Below are positions 1 through 8,563 of a DNA stretch of 64,000 nt, piece by piece; position 1 is the stretch's first letter; each line of letters starts with the position of its first letter. The notes under the pieces were generated by a model. The model made no database searches. It saw nothing but the letters and a program-made list of their open reading frames with translations, and had not been told where the DNA came from. The stretch spans positions 136,881 through 200,880 of the forward strand of contig NZ_PPPV01000012.1 of assembly GCF_002901705.1 (NCBI RefSeq), written 5' to 3'. Source of the DNA: Staphylococcus lugdunensis. Its GTDB lineage: Bacteria; Bacillota; Bacilli; Staphylococcales; Staphylococcaceae. Position numbers and translations under genes: made by a program.

Positions 1-28
1 GATGTATGTCCCAGACCCTTTTTATATA
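1..28. repeat. Truncated right end of a GGGACAT-type element
   Basis: TATGTCCCAGACC followed by a T-rich run resembles the right ends of the intergenic elements listed elsewhere. It lies downstream of the minus-strand htrA gene; the rest is outside the window. Confidence 0.45.
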
Positions 29-51
29 AATTAAATTCAAATGCTAAGAAG

Positions 52-1275
52 TTATTGTGCAAATTGGCTACTTCTTGATGACTCTGAAGTATGAGATGCT
101 TTTTGACTTTTTAATGTTACGTCGATTTCTTTTGTATTTCCGTCTCTAATAATAGTTAAAGTTACCTTTTCACCAGGTTTTTTATGTTGATATAAGTACG
201 TTCTTAAATCGGTATCTTCTTTAACTGTTGTATTATCTATCTTTGTAATAATATCACCTTTCTTGATCGTACTTCCATGTTCAACCTTAGCCACATATAC
301 GCCTTCTTTTCGATTTGTATGCAATTCTTCACGATACGAGTCTGGAATTTCACTTAAATTTAGTAATCCAATACCAATTGAAGGACGTTCGATTTTGCCG
401 TTTTTTACAAGTTGTTCAATCGTAACTTTAACTTCATTACTAGGAATAGCAAAGCCGATACCTTCAACTTGTTCAGCGGCAATTTTCATTGAATTTATGC
501 CCACAAGATTACCGTTTATATCAACAAGTGCACCTCCAGAATTACCTGGATTAATCGCAGCATCAGTTTGTAAGACAGTCACTTTTGTACCGCCAGACGA
601 TGTATTTGCATCGATGGTACGTTCGTTGGCTGAAATGATACCTGAAGTAACTGAATTAGCGAATTCAAGTCCTAAAGGATTACCCATTGCAAATACAGAG
701 TCACCTGTCTGCACTTTGCTAGAATTAGCAAATTTAATGGCTTTAACTCCATTTGTTTGTTTGATTTTCAAAACTGCAATATCTGAAACCGCGTCTTTAC
801 CAACGAGTTTAGCATCAACTTGTTTACCATTATGTAATTGTACCTTAACTTCATTCGCGCCATCAATAACATGATTATTCGTTACAATATAAGATGAATC
901 ATTATTAACTTGATATATTACACCAGAACCAACACCTGCTTCTTGTGATTTTGTGGATTTACCACGCAGCAAGTCATCAATACTTGAAGCTTTTTGCATA
1001 TTAATAACACCCACAATTGAAGGTGATACATCTTTAATCATTTGGTTGACAGAATTGTATTTTTCACTTTTACCATCCAGCCGATTGCCACCTTTAGAGT
1101 TTGTTGCCTCTTGCACTTGCGAACCATTTTGATTCAAGCTAGTATGATTTAGCGCTTTTCCAATACCTAAGACGATTAATGCACCTATGATTCCTGCAAC
1201 AATAGCAATGACTATTGTTTTAAACAAAGGAAAACGAGGTTTTGGATTTCTATAATGTTGATTGAATATTGACAT
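52..1275 (-). CDS. htrA: HtrA/DegP-like membrane-anchored serine protease (S1C family)
   Basis: Encodes a 407-residue surface quality-control protease that should degrade or refold misfolded exported proteins. A short cytoplasmic N-terminus is followed by one hydrophobic anchor (about 20-40), a low-complexity linker, a trypsin-like domain with the triad H135 (TNNHVID), D165 (DIAVLK) and S246 (GNSGGAL), and a C-terminal PDZ domain (about 295-390) containing KKGDIITKID. The ATG start is supported by an AGGAGGT ribosome site just upstream. Length matches the shorter of the two S. aureus HtrA proteins (HtrA1). The gene is divergent from the acyltransferase gene, and a perfect palindrome covers its likely -10 region. 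The serine-rich tail after the PDZ domain is poorly conserved by nature. Confidence 0.93.
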   Translation of the reverse strand: MSIFNQHYRNPKPRFPLFKTIVIAIVAGIIGALIVLGIGKALNHTSLNQNGSQVQEATNSKGGNRLDGKSEKYNSVNQMIKDVSPSIVGVINMQKASSIDDLLRGKSTKSQEAGVGSGVIYQVNNDSSYIVTNNHVIDGANEVKVQLHNGKQVDAKLVGKDAVSDIAVLKIKQTNGVKAIKFANSSKVQTGDSVFAMGNPLGLEFANSVTSGIISANERTIDANTSSGGTKVTVLQTDAAINPGNSGGALVDINGNLVGINSMKIAAEQVEGIGFAIPSNEVKVTIEQLVKNGKIERPSIGIGLLNLSEIPDSYREELHTNRKEGVYVAKVEHGSTIKKGDIITKIDNTTVKEDTDLRTYLYQHKKPGEKVTLTIIRDGNTKEIDVTLKSQKASHTSESSRSSQFAQ

Positions 1276-1291
1276 TGTCTACCTCCTATTT

Positions 1292-1314
1292 CATACATAA
1301 TATTATTATGTATG
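1292..1314 (-). promoter_or_regulatory. 23-bp perfect palindrome over the probable htrA -10 region
   Basis: Arms CATACATAAT and ATTATGTATG are perfectly complementary with a 3-base spacer. On the minus strand TTGTTG, 17 bases and TATTAT would form a promoter whose -10 (1297-1302) lies inside the palindrome, giving a very short leader before the AGGAGGT site. This suggests an operator. The binding protein is unknown, and AT-rich sequence makes chance palindromes easier. Confidence 0.45.
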
Positions 1315-1363
1315 GTTTTCAACAATAATTCTAGTAAATTACTATCAGACTTTAGAAGTATCT

Positions 1364-1394
1364 TTGACGCTACTTGTTAAGGCAAGAATATAAT
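1364..1394 (+). promoter_or_regulatory. Probable promoter of the acyltransferase gene
   Basis: TTGACG at 1364-1369 and TATAAT at 1389-1394 are separated by 19 bases, longer than the ideal 17. The -10 lies 45 bases before the ATG at 1439. Confidence 0.4.
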
Positions 1395-1438
1395 GATAAA
1401 ATTCAATTTGTTGAAATAAAAGCAAAGAAGGTGCCATT

Positions 1439-2056
1439 ATGTATCAAATCATCAGTAAATTATTAAATGTCTTGTTAGTAAAAGGGGCTAAATCTTTATA
1501 TGTATTAGGGAAAGAAAATGTACCGAAGGATAGTAAATATATTGTGACATGTACACATGAAAGCTATAACGAAGTCATTATGTTAGCGCTAGCGCTTGTG
1601 CCAAATGAAATTAATTATATGGCTAAAAAAGAATTATTTAAAAATAAATGGATAGGTAAATTTTTAACTTCTTTAAACGCATTTCCAGTAGACAGAGAAA
1701 ATCCAGGTCCTAGTACATTAAAACGTCCTATTAATTTATTAAAGCAAAATAAAACGGTAGGTATCTTTCCAACAGGACATCGAACATCTACAGAAGGCGC
1801 ACCATTAAAAAGAGGTGCCTCTACAATTGCTTTGTTAAGTAAGTCGCCGATTTTACCAGCTGCTTACGTTGGACCAAAGCATATTTTAGGATTGTTGACT
1901 GGTCGTGCCACAATTAAATTTGGAAAACCTATTTATCTTAGTGATATTCCAAAAGAATTAAAACGTAATGAAAAGATTGAATATCTTACCAAAGAAATTG
2001 AAAAAAGAACAGGGGAATTACAGAAAGAGTTAAATGTCTTATATTATGAAAAATAA
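1439..2056 (+). CDS. PlsC-like 1-acyl-glycerol-3-phosphate acyltransferase
   Basis: A 205-residue protein of the LPLAT/PlsC family, expected to transfer an acyl chain to lysophosphatidic acid at the membrane. Visible family blocks are the catalytic histidine region CTHESYNE (H40 to E45), the substrate block PVDREN (83-88) and FPTGHRT (110-116), which corresponds to the usual FPEGTRS. The classical motif is HX4D; here it reads HX4E, so the acid of the charge relay appears to be glutamate. The N-terminus has one hydrophobic stretch. ATG 1439 follows an AAAGAAGG ribosome site. The gene stands alone, with its own promoter and terminator. A role in phospholipid synthesis is inferred from family; substrate is not shown. 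Confidence 0.85.
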   Translation: MYQIISKLLNVLLVKGAKSLYVLGKENVPKDSKYIVTCTHESYNEVIMLALALVPNEINYMAKKELFKNKWIGKFLTSLNAFPVDRENPGPSTLKRPINLLKQNKTVGIFPTGHRTSTEGAPLKRGASTIALLSKSPILPAAYVGPKHILGLLTGRATIKFGKPIYLSDIPKELKRNEKIEYLTKEIEKRTGELQKELNVLYYEK

Positions 2057-2112
2057 TTAAATTGTTATATTACCAACAAATTTAAGTTTGAAGATAAAAT
2101 ATATAGTGAAAC

Positions 2113-2158
2113 AAAGCGGATTTTTATTAAAATTTAATAGAAGTTCGCTTTTACTTTT
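2113..2158 (+). terminator. Probable terminator after the acyltransferase gene
   Basis: AAAGCGGA (2113-2120) pairs with TTCGCTTT (2144-2151), with one G-T pair, followed by a T-rich tract. Confidence 0.55.
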
Positions 2159-2159
2159 T

Positions 2160-2415
2160 ACACATTAAAGGTGAAACGATGATTAATTAAACTGCTATGT
2201 AATATTGCTAAAGGTAAATTCATAACTAAAATAGAAGCGTGCAAGCTATAAAGATTATGTAATATATACTTTGTATTAGAAGTTTCGTAATATTAAATAT
2301 TTTGTTAACATTTTCAAATAAATCTATAAAAATACAAAATGCATATGGTTATTTATTTGTTTGGCAATTATAATAAATAAGTAATAAAAATAAATACGTA
2401 TTAAGGATTGATAAT
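2160..2415. other. Gene-free AT-rich stretch before the PTS gene
   Basis: No ORF of interest. A TATAAT-like sequence near 2368 may be the -10 of the PTS gene, but no good -35 is seen. No cre box or antiterminator RNA was recognised. Confidence 0.4.
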
Positions 2416-3885
2416 ATGGGTAAGTTTTTTCAAAATTTAGGTCGCTCGCTAATGTTACCAGTAGCAATATTACCTGCTGCTGCGATTATTACTGGAATAG
2501 GTAATGCATTAAATGCGTTGCATATCTGGGCACAAGTTGCTTTGTTCTTTACTACTGTTGGTTCAACCATACTGGAACAATTAGGTATTTTATTCGCAAT
2601 TGGTGTAGCGATTGGTATGGCGAAAAAGAATGATGGGGCAGTTGCGCTTGCAGCAGTGACGGGTTATTTGCTAGTAACTGTTGTTTTGTCACCAGCCAAG
2701 ATAGCTCCAGTTTTACATGTTAAAGAAAATAGTCTAGATTTAGCTTTTTCACAAATGAATAATTCAAATGTTTTTATTGGTATTGTTATCGGTTTAATAG
2801 CAGCGTATACATATAATAAATTTAGTGAAACAGAATTACCAGTTGCGCTATCTTTCTTCAGTGGACGTAGATTAGTGCCGATATTAACTGCATTTTTCTG
2901 TACGTTTTTGGTGTTGGTGCTTCTTGTAGCTTGGCCAGTTGTTTATAATGCTATAGTTACTTTTGGAAAAACAATCACAGGGTTTGGACCATTTGGCGCA
3001 TTTTTATATGGATTCTTTAATCGGTTATTAATACCAACTGGATTACATCATGCATTAAATAGTGTATTCTGGTTCGATACTATTGGCATCAATGATATTG
3101 GTAAATTCCAAAGTGGTAAAGATGCCGTAAAAGGCATTACAGGACGTTATCAAGCAGGTTTCTTCCCAGTAATGATGTTCGGTATGCCAGCTGCTGCTTT
3201 AGCGATTTATCATACGGCTCAAAGCAAACAGCAAAAGCAAGTGTATGCTTGGTTTTTAGCTAGCTCAATTGGTGCATTCTTTGTTGGTGTAACTGAACCT
3301 ATCGAATTTGCTTTCATGTTTGTAGCACCCGTTTTATTTGTTATTCATGCATTATTAACTGGGTTATCACTATTTATTGCAGCATTGTTTCATTGGACTG
3401 CAGGGTTTGCATTTAGTGCAGGATTGATAGACTATTCCCTATCATTAATTAATCCTGTTGCAAATCATCCGTTGATGTTATTAGTACAAGGCGTGTGTTT
3501 CTTTGTATTATATTATGTTATTTTTAGAGTTGTTATACAGGTCTTTAACTTAAATACAATTGGTAGAGGGGATAATTTGCTTGCTAATCCTACTGAAACT
3601 GATAACAATCATCACGCAGTTCCAGATAATGGTGAGGGTCAAAGTAAATATTACAATACTGCTAAACAGATTTTAGAAGGGCTTGGCGGTAAGGATAATA
3701 TTGTATCATTAACGAATTGTGCGACACGTCTTAGAATGGAACTGAAGGATAATGTAGTGATAGACGAACAGAAAATAAAAAATGCTGGGGCAGTAGGTGT
3801 TACTAAGAGTGGCAACCATTCAGCGCAGGTAATTGTAGGAACGCATGTTCAACAAGTTGCTGATGAAATTGAAAAGCAATTGTAG
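2416..3885 (+). CDS. nagE: PTS system N-acetylglucosamine-specific EIICB component
   Basis: A 489-residue membrane permease that takes up and phosphorylates an N-acetylglucosamine/glucose-type sugar. The EIIC part (about 1-375) is strongly hydrophobic with the family GVTEPIEF motif and an ILPAAAI block near the N-terminus. A hydrophilic linker (about 385-410) leads to an EIIB domain with the phosphorylated cysteine C435 in SLTNCATRLR. No EIIA domain is fused, so a separate EIIA (Crr-type) must supply phosphate. ATG 2416 follows AAGGA. The gene is monocistronic with a strong terminator. The glucose-family EIICB fold is clear; N-acetylglucosamine specificity rests on resemblance to the S. aureus gene at this locus. 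Confidence 0.88.
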   Translation: MGKFFQNLGRSLMLPVAILPAAAIITGIGNALNALHIWAQVALFFTTVGSTILEQLGILFAIGVAIGMAKKNDGAVALAAVTGYLLVTVVLSPAKIAPVLHVKENSLDLAFSQMNNSNVFIGIVIGLIAAYTYNKFSETELPVALSFFSGRRLVPILTAFFCTFLVLVLLVAWPVVYNAIVTFGKTITGFGPFGAFLYGFFNRLLIPTGLHHALNSVFWFDTIGINDIGKFQSGKDAVKGITGRYQAGFFPVMMFGMPAAALAIYHTAQSKQQKQVYAWFLASSIGAFFVGVTEPIEFAFMFVAPVLFVIHALLTGLSLFIAALFHWTAGFAFSAGLIDYSLSLINPVANHPLMLLVQGVCFFVLYYVIFRVVIQVFNLNTIGRGDNLLANPTETDNNHHAVPDNGEGQSKYYNTAKQILEGLGGKDNIVSLTNCATRLRMELKDNVVIDEQKIKNAGAVGVTKSGNHSAQVIVGTHVQQVADEIEKQL

Positions 3886-3900
3886 AATTTAAATAGCATT

Positions 3901-3955
3901 AAAATGCGGTTAAGCAAATGTCTACATTGACGTACTGTTTAACCGCATTTTGCAT
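3901..3955 (+). terminator. Terminator after nagE
   Basis: AAAATGCGGTTAA (3901-3913) and TTAACCGCATTTT (3939-3951) form a perfect 13-bp stem. Confidence 0.75.
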
Positions 3956-4015
3956 TTGCACCAAACATATCAATTAGGTATGATTAAGAAAAGTAATAGA
4001 GAGGATGTGGTGTGA

Positions 4016-5140
4016 GTGAAATCTATATTATTTGATGTTGATGGCGTTTTTTTAAGTGAAGAACGTTGTTTTGATGTTTCAGCACTCACAGTTGATGAAT
4101 TATTACATAGTGAAAATTATTTAGGTCTTCAACCTATTAAACAATATAGTGATTTAACAGATGATCAAATTCAACAAATTAGAAATGAGATATTTCAGAA
4201 TGATAAGATTTTAAATCATTTTAAATCACTGGGTCTTAATTCGAATTGGGATATGTTATTTATTGTTTTTAGCATTCATTTTATACATATTTTGAAGGAG
4301 CTTTCTAAAGGAGATAGAGAGGCTGTGCTGTCAAGTCAGCATTTTACTGTAGACAGTATTGCATTTATTAAGCAACATTTAAATCAACAACCGAGCCTTT
4401 CACCACTAAATGTTAAGCATTTTTTATCAACGACAACACATGGGAAAACTCAAATATATGAATCATTAAAGCAATATGCACAACAGGAGCTAGAGATTGT
4501 TCAAGATGATATGTTTAATTTAAAAAGTACGCTGTGGCATTTTACGCAAGAGGTTTATCAAGAATGGTATTTAGGACAAAGTTTATATGAAGAGATTGAA
4601 CAGAAAAAACCAAGAAGCACCTTTAAAAAAGGCTTTATTTTTCAAGAAATTTTATTACGGCCTGAAGCGGAAATTCAACAATTATTACATGATTTAAATG
4701 CAGCAGGCTATCAATTGGCTGTTGCAACAGGCAGACCTAGAACAGAAACAATTGTGCCGTTTAAATCATTTAGTTTATTACAATGGTTTGATCAGTCACA
4801 TATTGTGACCGCATCAGAGGTATTAACTGCTGAATCACAATATCCATCTTCTGCACCATTAGGTAAGCCGAATCCATTTAGTTATATAGCAACATTAAAT
4901 GGAAATCATCGTGAGCATTACAGTGAATATATCAAAAATCAAAATCATATCGTTTGTGGTACAGATGTTTATATTGTGGGAGACTCACTAGCAGATTTAT
5001 TGTGTGCGAAAAAAATTGGAGCAACGTTTATTGGAACATTAACTGGATTGAGCGGCAAATCAGCTCGTCTTGAATTAGAACAGCATGGGGCAGACTTTAT
5101 TATCAACCATGTTGGTGAAATTAGAAGCATTCTACTATAA
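4016..5140 (+). CDS. HAD-superfamily hydrolase with a large cap domain
   Basis: A 374-residue cytosolic protein. HAD motif I is at the very N-terminus (LFDVDGVF, nucleophile D7 and D9); motif III lysine is probably K284 in GKPNPF and motif IV is D323 in VGDSLAD. Between them lies an unusually long cap of about 200 residues, largely helical, with no recognised domain. It starts at GTG 4016 with AGAGGATG upstream. The substrate is unknown; small phosphorylated metabolites are typical for the superfamily. The gene is conserved at this place in S. aureus. It is transcribed alone between the nagE terminator and an intergenic repeat element. Confidence 0.8.
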   Translation: MKSILFDVDGVFLSEERCFDVSALTVDELLHSENYLGLQPIKQYSDLTDDQIQQIRNEIFQNDKILNHFKSLGLNSNWDMLFIVFSIHFIHILKELSKGDREAVLSSQHFTVDSIAFIKQHLNQQPSLSPLNVKHFLSTTTHGKTQIYESLKQYAQQELEIVQDDMFNLKSTLWHFTQEVYQEWYLGQSLYEEIEQKKPRSTFKKGFIFQEILLRPEAEIQQLLHDLNAAGYQLAVATGRPRTETIVPFKSFSLLQWFDQSHIVTASEVLTAESQYPSSAPLGKPNPFSYIATLNGNHREHYSEYIKNQNHIVCGTDVYIVGDSLADLLCAKKIGATFIGTLTGLSGKSARLELEQHGADFIINHVGEIRSILL

Positions 5141-5194
5141 ATAAAGATTGGTAAGTTATATATAATAGATTATTTACGGATTATTTTGAACAGT

Positions 5195-5450
5195 CTGGGA
5201 CATAAATGTAATGGATTGAAAATGACTAAATTTTTCTTAGGGCTTGGTTTCCACAATATCATGAATATGGTAGGTGATATCATTTGAAGATATTAAAACT
5301 GAAGTTTCTATTGGTAGTGTAGGTTGGGGTGGCTGAAGCTGTCCCCTAAGAAAGCGAGCCAACAATACGAAGTATTCAATAAAAAAGAAGCAGTCAGATG
5401 AGTTGAATTCAATTCATCTGACTGCTATTTTTCTGAGATTTATGTCCCAG
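5195..5450. repeat. Intergenic element with GGGACATAAAT-type inverted ends and an internal hairpin
   Basis: The 13-bp ends at 5195-5207 and 5438-5450 are perfect inverted repeats (CTGGGACATAAAT against ATTTATGTCCCAG). Inside, 5389-5401 and 5414-5426 form another perfect 13-bp stem (AGCAGTCAGATGA). No ORF is present. The element fills the gap between two convergent genes and probably ends transcription on both strands. Related ends recur at other places in this window with different internal hairpins. From memory, similar sequences occur in S. aureus intergenic regions. Confidence 0.75.
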
Positions 5451-5525
5451 CCTCATAATTTTGAGATTGATGGTCCATTCTGTATATATAGTTTATGATA
5501 TTATTCTAAGTTCTTGGAGAAAACT

Positions 5526-7145
5526 TTATGCCTTAGACTCTGTGTTAGGAATCGATAGAATTGTTCCATGAATCTTTGTGAATTGCTGGGTTTGTTTGAG
5601 ATGTTGAATAACTTTGTCTGTGATTGGTTGATCGACAGCAATAATCATCATGGCTTGTCCGCCTTCAGTATTTCTACCTAACGACATACTTGCAATATTG
5701 ATTTGTTCTCGACCAAGCAACGCTCCTGTTCGACCGATAATTCCAGGCACATCGTTGTGATAAGTTATTAATTGATAAGCATTAGGCTGAAAATCGACTG
5801 AGAAATCATTAATTCTTATAATTCTTGGACCAAACCCTTCAATAACGGTTGCACCAATAGTTAGAGAATATGATTGATGTTGCAAACGTATTTCAACATA
5901 ATTCTTAAAAGCTGAGCCAGCTGATGTTCTTGTTTCAACTTGATAATTAATTTCTTGTTCTTTTAATAATACTAAAGCATTGATTAAATTTGCACGATGG
6001 CCAAAATGTGGTTTTAGTAACTGTGTAATGGATGAACGCAAGATTAAATCTGCGTGCGGTTCAACAATTTCTCCGCTTACTGTGATTTTAATGTCTTCTG
6101 GTGCGTGATCAAATAATTGCACAGCAAGTTCAGCTGCAATTTCACTAACTTTAATGAATTCTCGAGCAGTGTTGCTAATATTAGAAAAATCTAATGTTGG
6201 CGCGTTAATCGCATGCTTAATTAATCCTTGCTCAAAATAGTCTACAAGTTCTTCCGAAACTGAAATGGCTACTTTGGTTTGGGCTTCAATAGTTGAGGCA
6301 CCTAAATGAGGCGTTACAATAATATCGTCGTGACTAATTAAAGGTGAATTAGTTGGAGGTTCTTCTTCAAAGACATCGATGGCAGCTTTGGCAATTTGTT
6401 TTTTATCTATTGCTTCAAATAAAGCTGCTTCATCTATAATGCCACCACGTGCAACGTTAATCACTTGTAATGTTGATTTTGCTTTATTAAAGAAGTCCTT
6501 TCCAATCATACCTTTTGTCTTCTCAGTTAAAGGTGTATGCACAGTTAAAAAATCTGCTTTTTTAGCTATCTCATCTAGTGAGGCTATAACGATATTTAAT
6601 TCTTTGGCTTTTTCTTTAGTTAAAAATGGATCATATGCTAAAACAGTCATACCAAAGCTTTGCAAACGTTTAATTACCCCAAGACCAATTCTCCCAGTGC
6701 CAATTACTCCCAGAGTTTTTTGATAAAGTTCTACACCACGAAATGCTTTACGATTCCATGCTCCTTGTTGTAATGAAGCATGTGCATTTGGAATATTGCG
6801 TGCCATTGCTAAGAGCATAGCAACTGAATGTTCAGTTGCTGAAATCGTATTTCCATCAGGTGCATTAATCACGATTATATCGTTTAATGTAGCAGCATTT
6901 ATGTCAATGTTGTCAACGCCAACTCCAGCACGTGCAACAACTTTGAGGTGTGAGGCAGATTCTAATACTTTAGCAGTGACTTGTGTTTGGCTACGAACAA
7001 TTAGAGCTTCATAACTATCAATCATTTCACACAATTCATTTTCTGATAAATTAGTTTGAATATCTAATTGAAAGTTGGGATTATTTATTAATGCCGTAAG
7101 ACCTTCTTTAGATATAGGGTCTGCTACTAATATCTTATGCTTCAT
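5526..7145 (-). CDS. serA: D-3-phosphoglycerate dehydrogenase
   Basis: A 539-residue enzyme that oxidises 3-phosphoglycerate to 3-phosphohydroxypyruvate, the first step of serine synthesis. The NAD-binding loop GTGRIG is at 149-154, and the catalytic set is R233 (VARGG), E262 (in DVFEEEP) and H280 (TPHLGAS). After the catalytic core come an intervening domain (about 320-450) and a C-terminal ACT domain (about 462-535, with DVPGIIGRTG), the place where serine usually feeds back. ATG 7145 has GGAGGT upstream and overlaps the aminotransferase gene by 11 bases, so both are translated from one mRNA. Length fits the long, ACT-containing form. Confidence 0.95.
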   Translation of the reverse strand: MKHKILVADPISKEGLTALINNPNFQLDIQTNLSENELCEMIDSYEALIVRSQTQVTAKVLESASHLKVVARAGVGVDNIDINAATLNDIIVINAPDGNTISATEHSVAMLLAMARNIPNAHASLQQGAWNRKAFRGVELYQKTLGVIGTGRIGLGVIKRLQSFGMTVLAYDPFLTKEKAKELNIVIASLDEIAKKADFLTVHTPLTEKTKGMIGKDFFNKAKSTLQVINVARGGIIDEAALFEAIDKKQIAKAAIDVFEEEPPTNSPLISHDDIIVTPHLGASTIEAQTKVAISVSEELVDYFEQGLIKHAINAPTLDFSNISNTAREFIKVSEIAAELAVQLFDHAPEDIKITVSGEIVEPHADLILRSSITQLLKPHFGHRANLINALVLLKEQEINYQVETRTSAGSAFKNYVEIRLQHQSYSLTIGATVIEGFGPRIIRINDFSVDFQPNAYQLITYHNDVPGIIGRTGALLGREQINIASMSLGRNTEGGQAMMIIAVDQPITDKVIQHLKQTQQFTKIHGTILSIPNTESKA

Positions 7146-8295
7146 GATGAATTACCTCCATATATGCTTTCATGCCTTTACCAATATAATTCATTTTGCG
7201 ATAGTCAGATAAAATCGTTTCTAACGCTGCAACAACAGAAAGAATATCAAATGGTGAAACCTTTCCCATATGACCAATGCGCAGAATCTGACCTTTAAGT
7301 TTGCCTTGGCCACCAGCAATTGTAATACGATAGTTTGCTTTTAATGAATCTTTAATGTATTTGAGCTCAGCACTATCTTTTGGTATAAAAGCAGTGACGG
7401 TAGGTGAGGCGTCTTGTGATTGTACTAATAAGTCTAAATCTAAAGCCTTTAGTGCTGTTCTTAAAGCTTGTTTAATGATATTATGTCGTTTAATAACATG
7501 TTCAAATCCTTCATTTTCGATTAACGCGCTATAGCGGTTAAGTGCTCTAAAGAGTGCTACATTTGGTGTGAAAGGTGTGCTATGTTGTATTAATGATGAA
7601 TGATATTTAGTTAAATCTAAATAAAATCTGGGCGTCTTTACTTCTTGAAATCTTTCGAGTGCTCGATCATTGTATGCGACAAAAGCAAGTCCTGGTGGCA
7701 GCATAATAGCTTTTTGACTACCTGATATTAGCACGTCGATATTGTCCCGCTCCATATTTGCGTCAACAGCACCAATGCAACTGACACCATCAACGACAAA
7801 ATAAATGTCAGGATCAAAAGATTTAATTGCATATCCTATTTGTCCAACGGGATGCAAGACACCAGTTGATGTCTCACAATACTGACAAAATACAGCTGTA
7901 ATCGTTTCATTTAGATTAGATAAGTAATTTTTAAATGCATCAATGTTAACAGCTTCTCCCCATGCTACATTAAAAACATGTACATTTTGATAATATGTTT
8001 CTGCAATTTGTTTAAAACGATTACCAAAAGCTCCTGAAACAATAACGACAAAATGGTCATCTGGATTAACGATATTTAACATACTTGCTTCTAATACGCT
8101 TGTTCCACTTGAAGTTAATACCATAACATCATTTGTACTGCCAAAAATCTTTTTCAGAGATGTAAATGCCGTCTTAGCTATGTTTTCAAAGTCGGCCGAG
8201 CGATGACCTACCATAGGCAATTGAATGGCTTCATTGATTTCTTTCGGTACTGGGGTAGGACCAGGTGTTAATAATAAAGTTTCGTAATAGTGCAT
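7135..8295 (-). CDS. Class V pyridoxal-phosphate aminotransferase, partner of serA
   Basis: A 386-residue PLP enzyme of the serine-pyruvate/alanine-glyoxylate group. The Schiff-base lysine is K195 in SGSQKAIMLPPG, and the N-terminus has the family block LLLTPGPTPVP. The frame is open further upstream to 8367, but ATG 8295 is preferred because GGAGGA lies just before it and the family proteins begin here. It precedes serA and overlaps it. Since serA makes phosphohydroxypyruvate, this enzyme may do the transamination step of serine synthesis, as some class V enzymes do in archaea and Thermotoga. That is inference from the operon; a serine-glyoxylate or alanine-glyoxylate activity is the alternative. 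Confidence 0.85.
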   Translation of the reverse strand: MHYYETLLLTPGPTPVPKEINEAIQLPMVGHRSADFENIAKTAFTSLKKIFGSTNDVMVLTSSGTSVLEASMLNIVNPDDHFVVIVSGAFGNRFKQIAETYYQNVHVFNVAWGEAVNIDAFKNYLSNLNETITAVFCQYCETSTGVLHPVGQIGYAIKSFDPDIYFVVDGVSCIGAVDANMERDNIDVLISGSQKAIMLPPGLAFVAYNDRALERFQEVKTPRFYLDLTKYHSSLIQHSTPFTPNVALFRALNRYSALIENEGFEHVIKRHNIIKQALRTALKALDLDLLVQSQDASPTVTAFIPKDSAELKYIKDSLKANYRITIAGGQGKLKGQILRIGHMGKVSPFDILSVVAALETILSDYRKMNYIGKGMKAYMEVIHHEA

Positions 8296-8423
8296 AATAA
8301 AACTTCCTCCAATATGATGATTTTTCAATTTTACCAAATATTCTGAAAATTTTAAAGGCAATTTCATATATTATATATTTAAAAATAGAGATAGTTGTAC
8401 CTAATTTCAATTTGAATGCTGAA

Positions 8424-8520
8424 ACAGGTTAAGACATAAATACCAAAAGACACAAAGAGGATTTCAACTTAAAAATCTTCTTCGTGTCTTTTTTCTCCGC
8501 ATTGCAGGACTTTTGTTCAT
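8424..8520. repeat. Degenerate member of the GGGACAT element family with internal hairpin
   Basis: An AGACATAAAT left end (about 8431-8440) is followed by a near-perfect 20-bp stem, 8444-8463 with 8472-8491, two mismatched positions, then a T run. The right end is only weakly recognisable. It lies downstream of the OsmC gene on the minus strand and may end its transcript. Confidence 0.45.
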
Positions 8521-8563
8521 AGAATGCTGTACTTAGTCACTTGATATAAAATAATACGCATTG

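Noticed and set aside
263-874. 203-residue open frame opposite htrA
   Set aside because: Lies wholly inside the htrA coding region on the other strand, has no ribosome site and reads as low-complexity mirror sequence.
7135-8367. 410-residue version of the aminotransferase
   Set aside because: The first 24 codons lie upstream of a strong ribosome site and are not family sequence; ATG 8295 was used.
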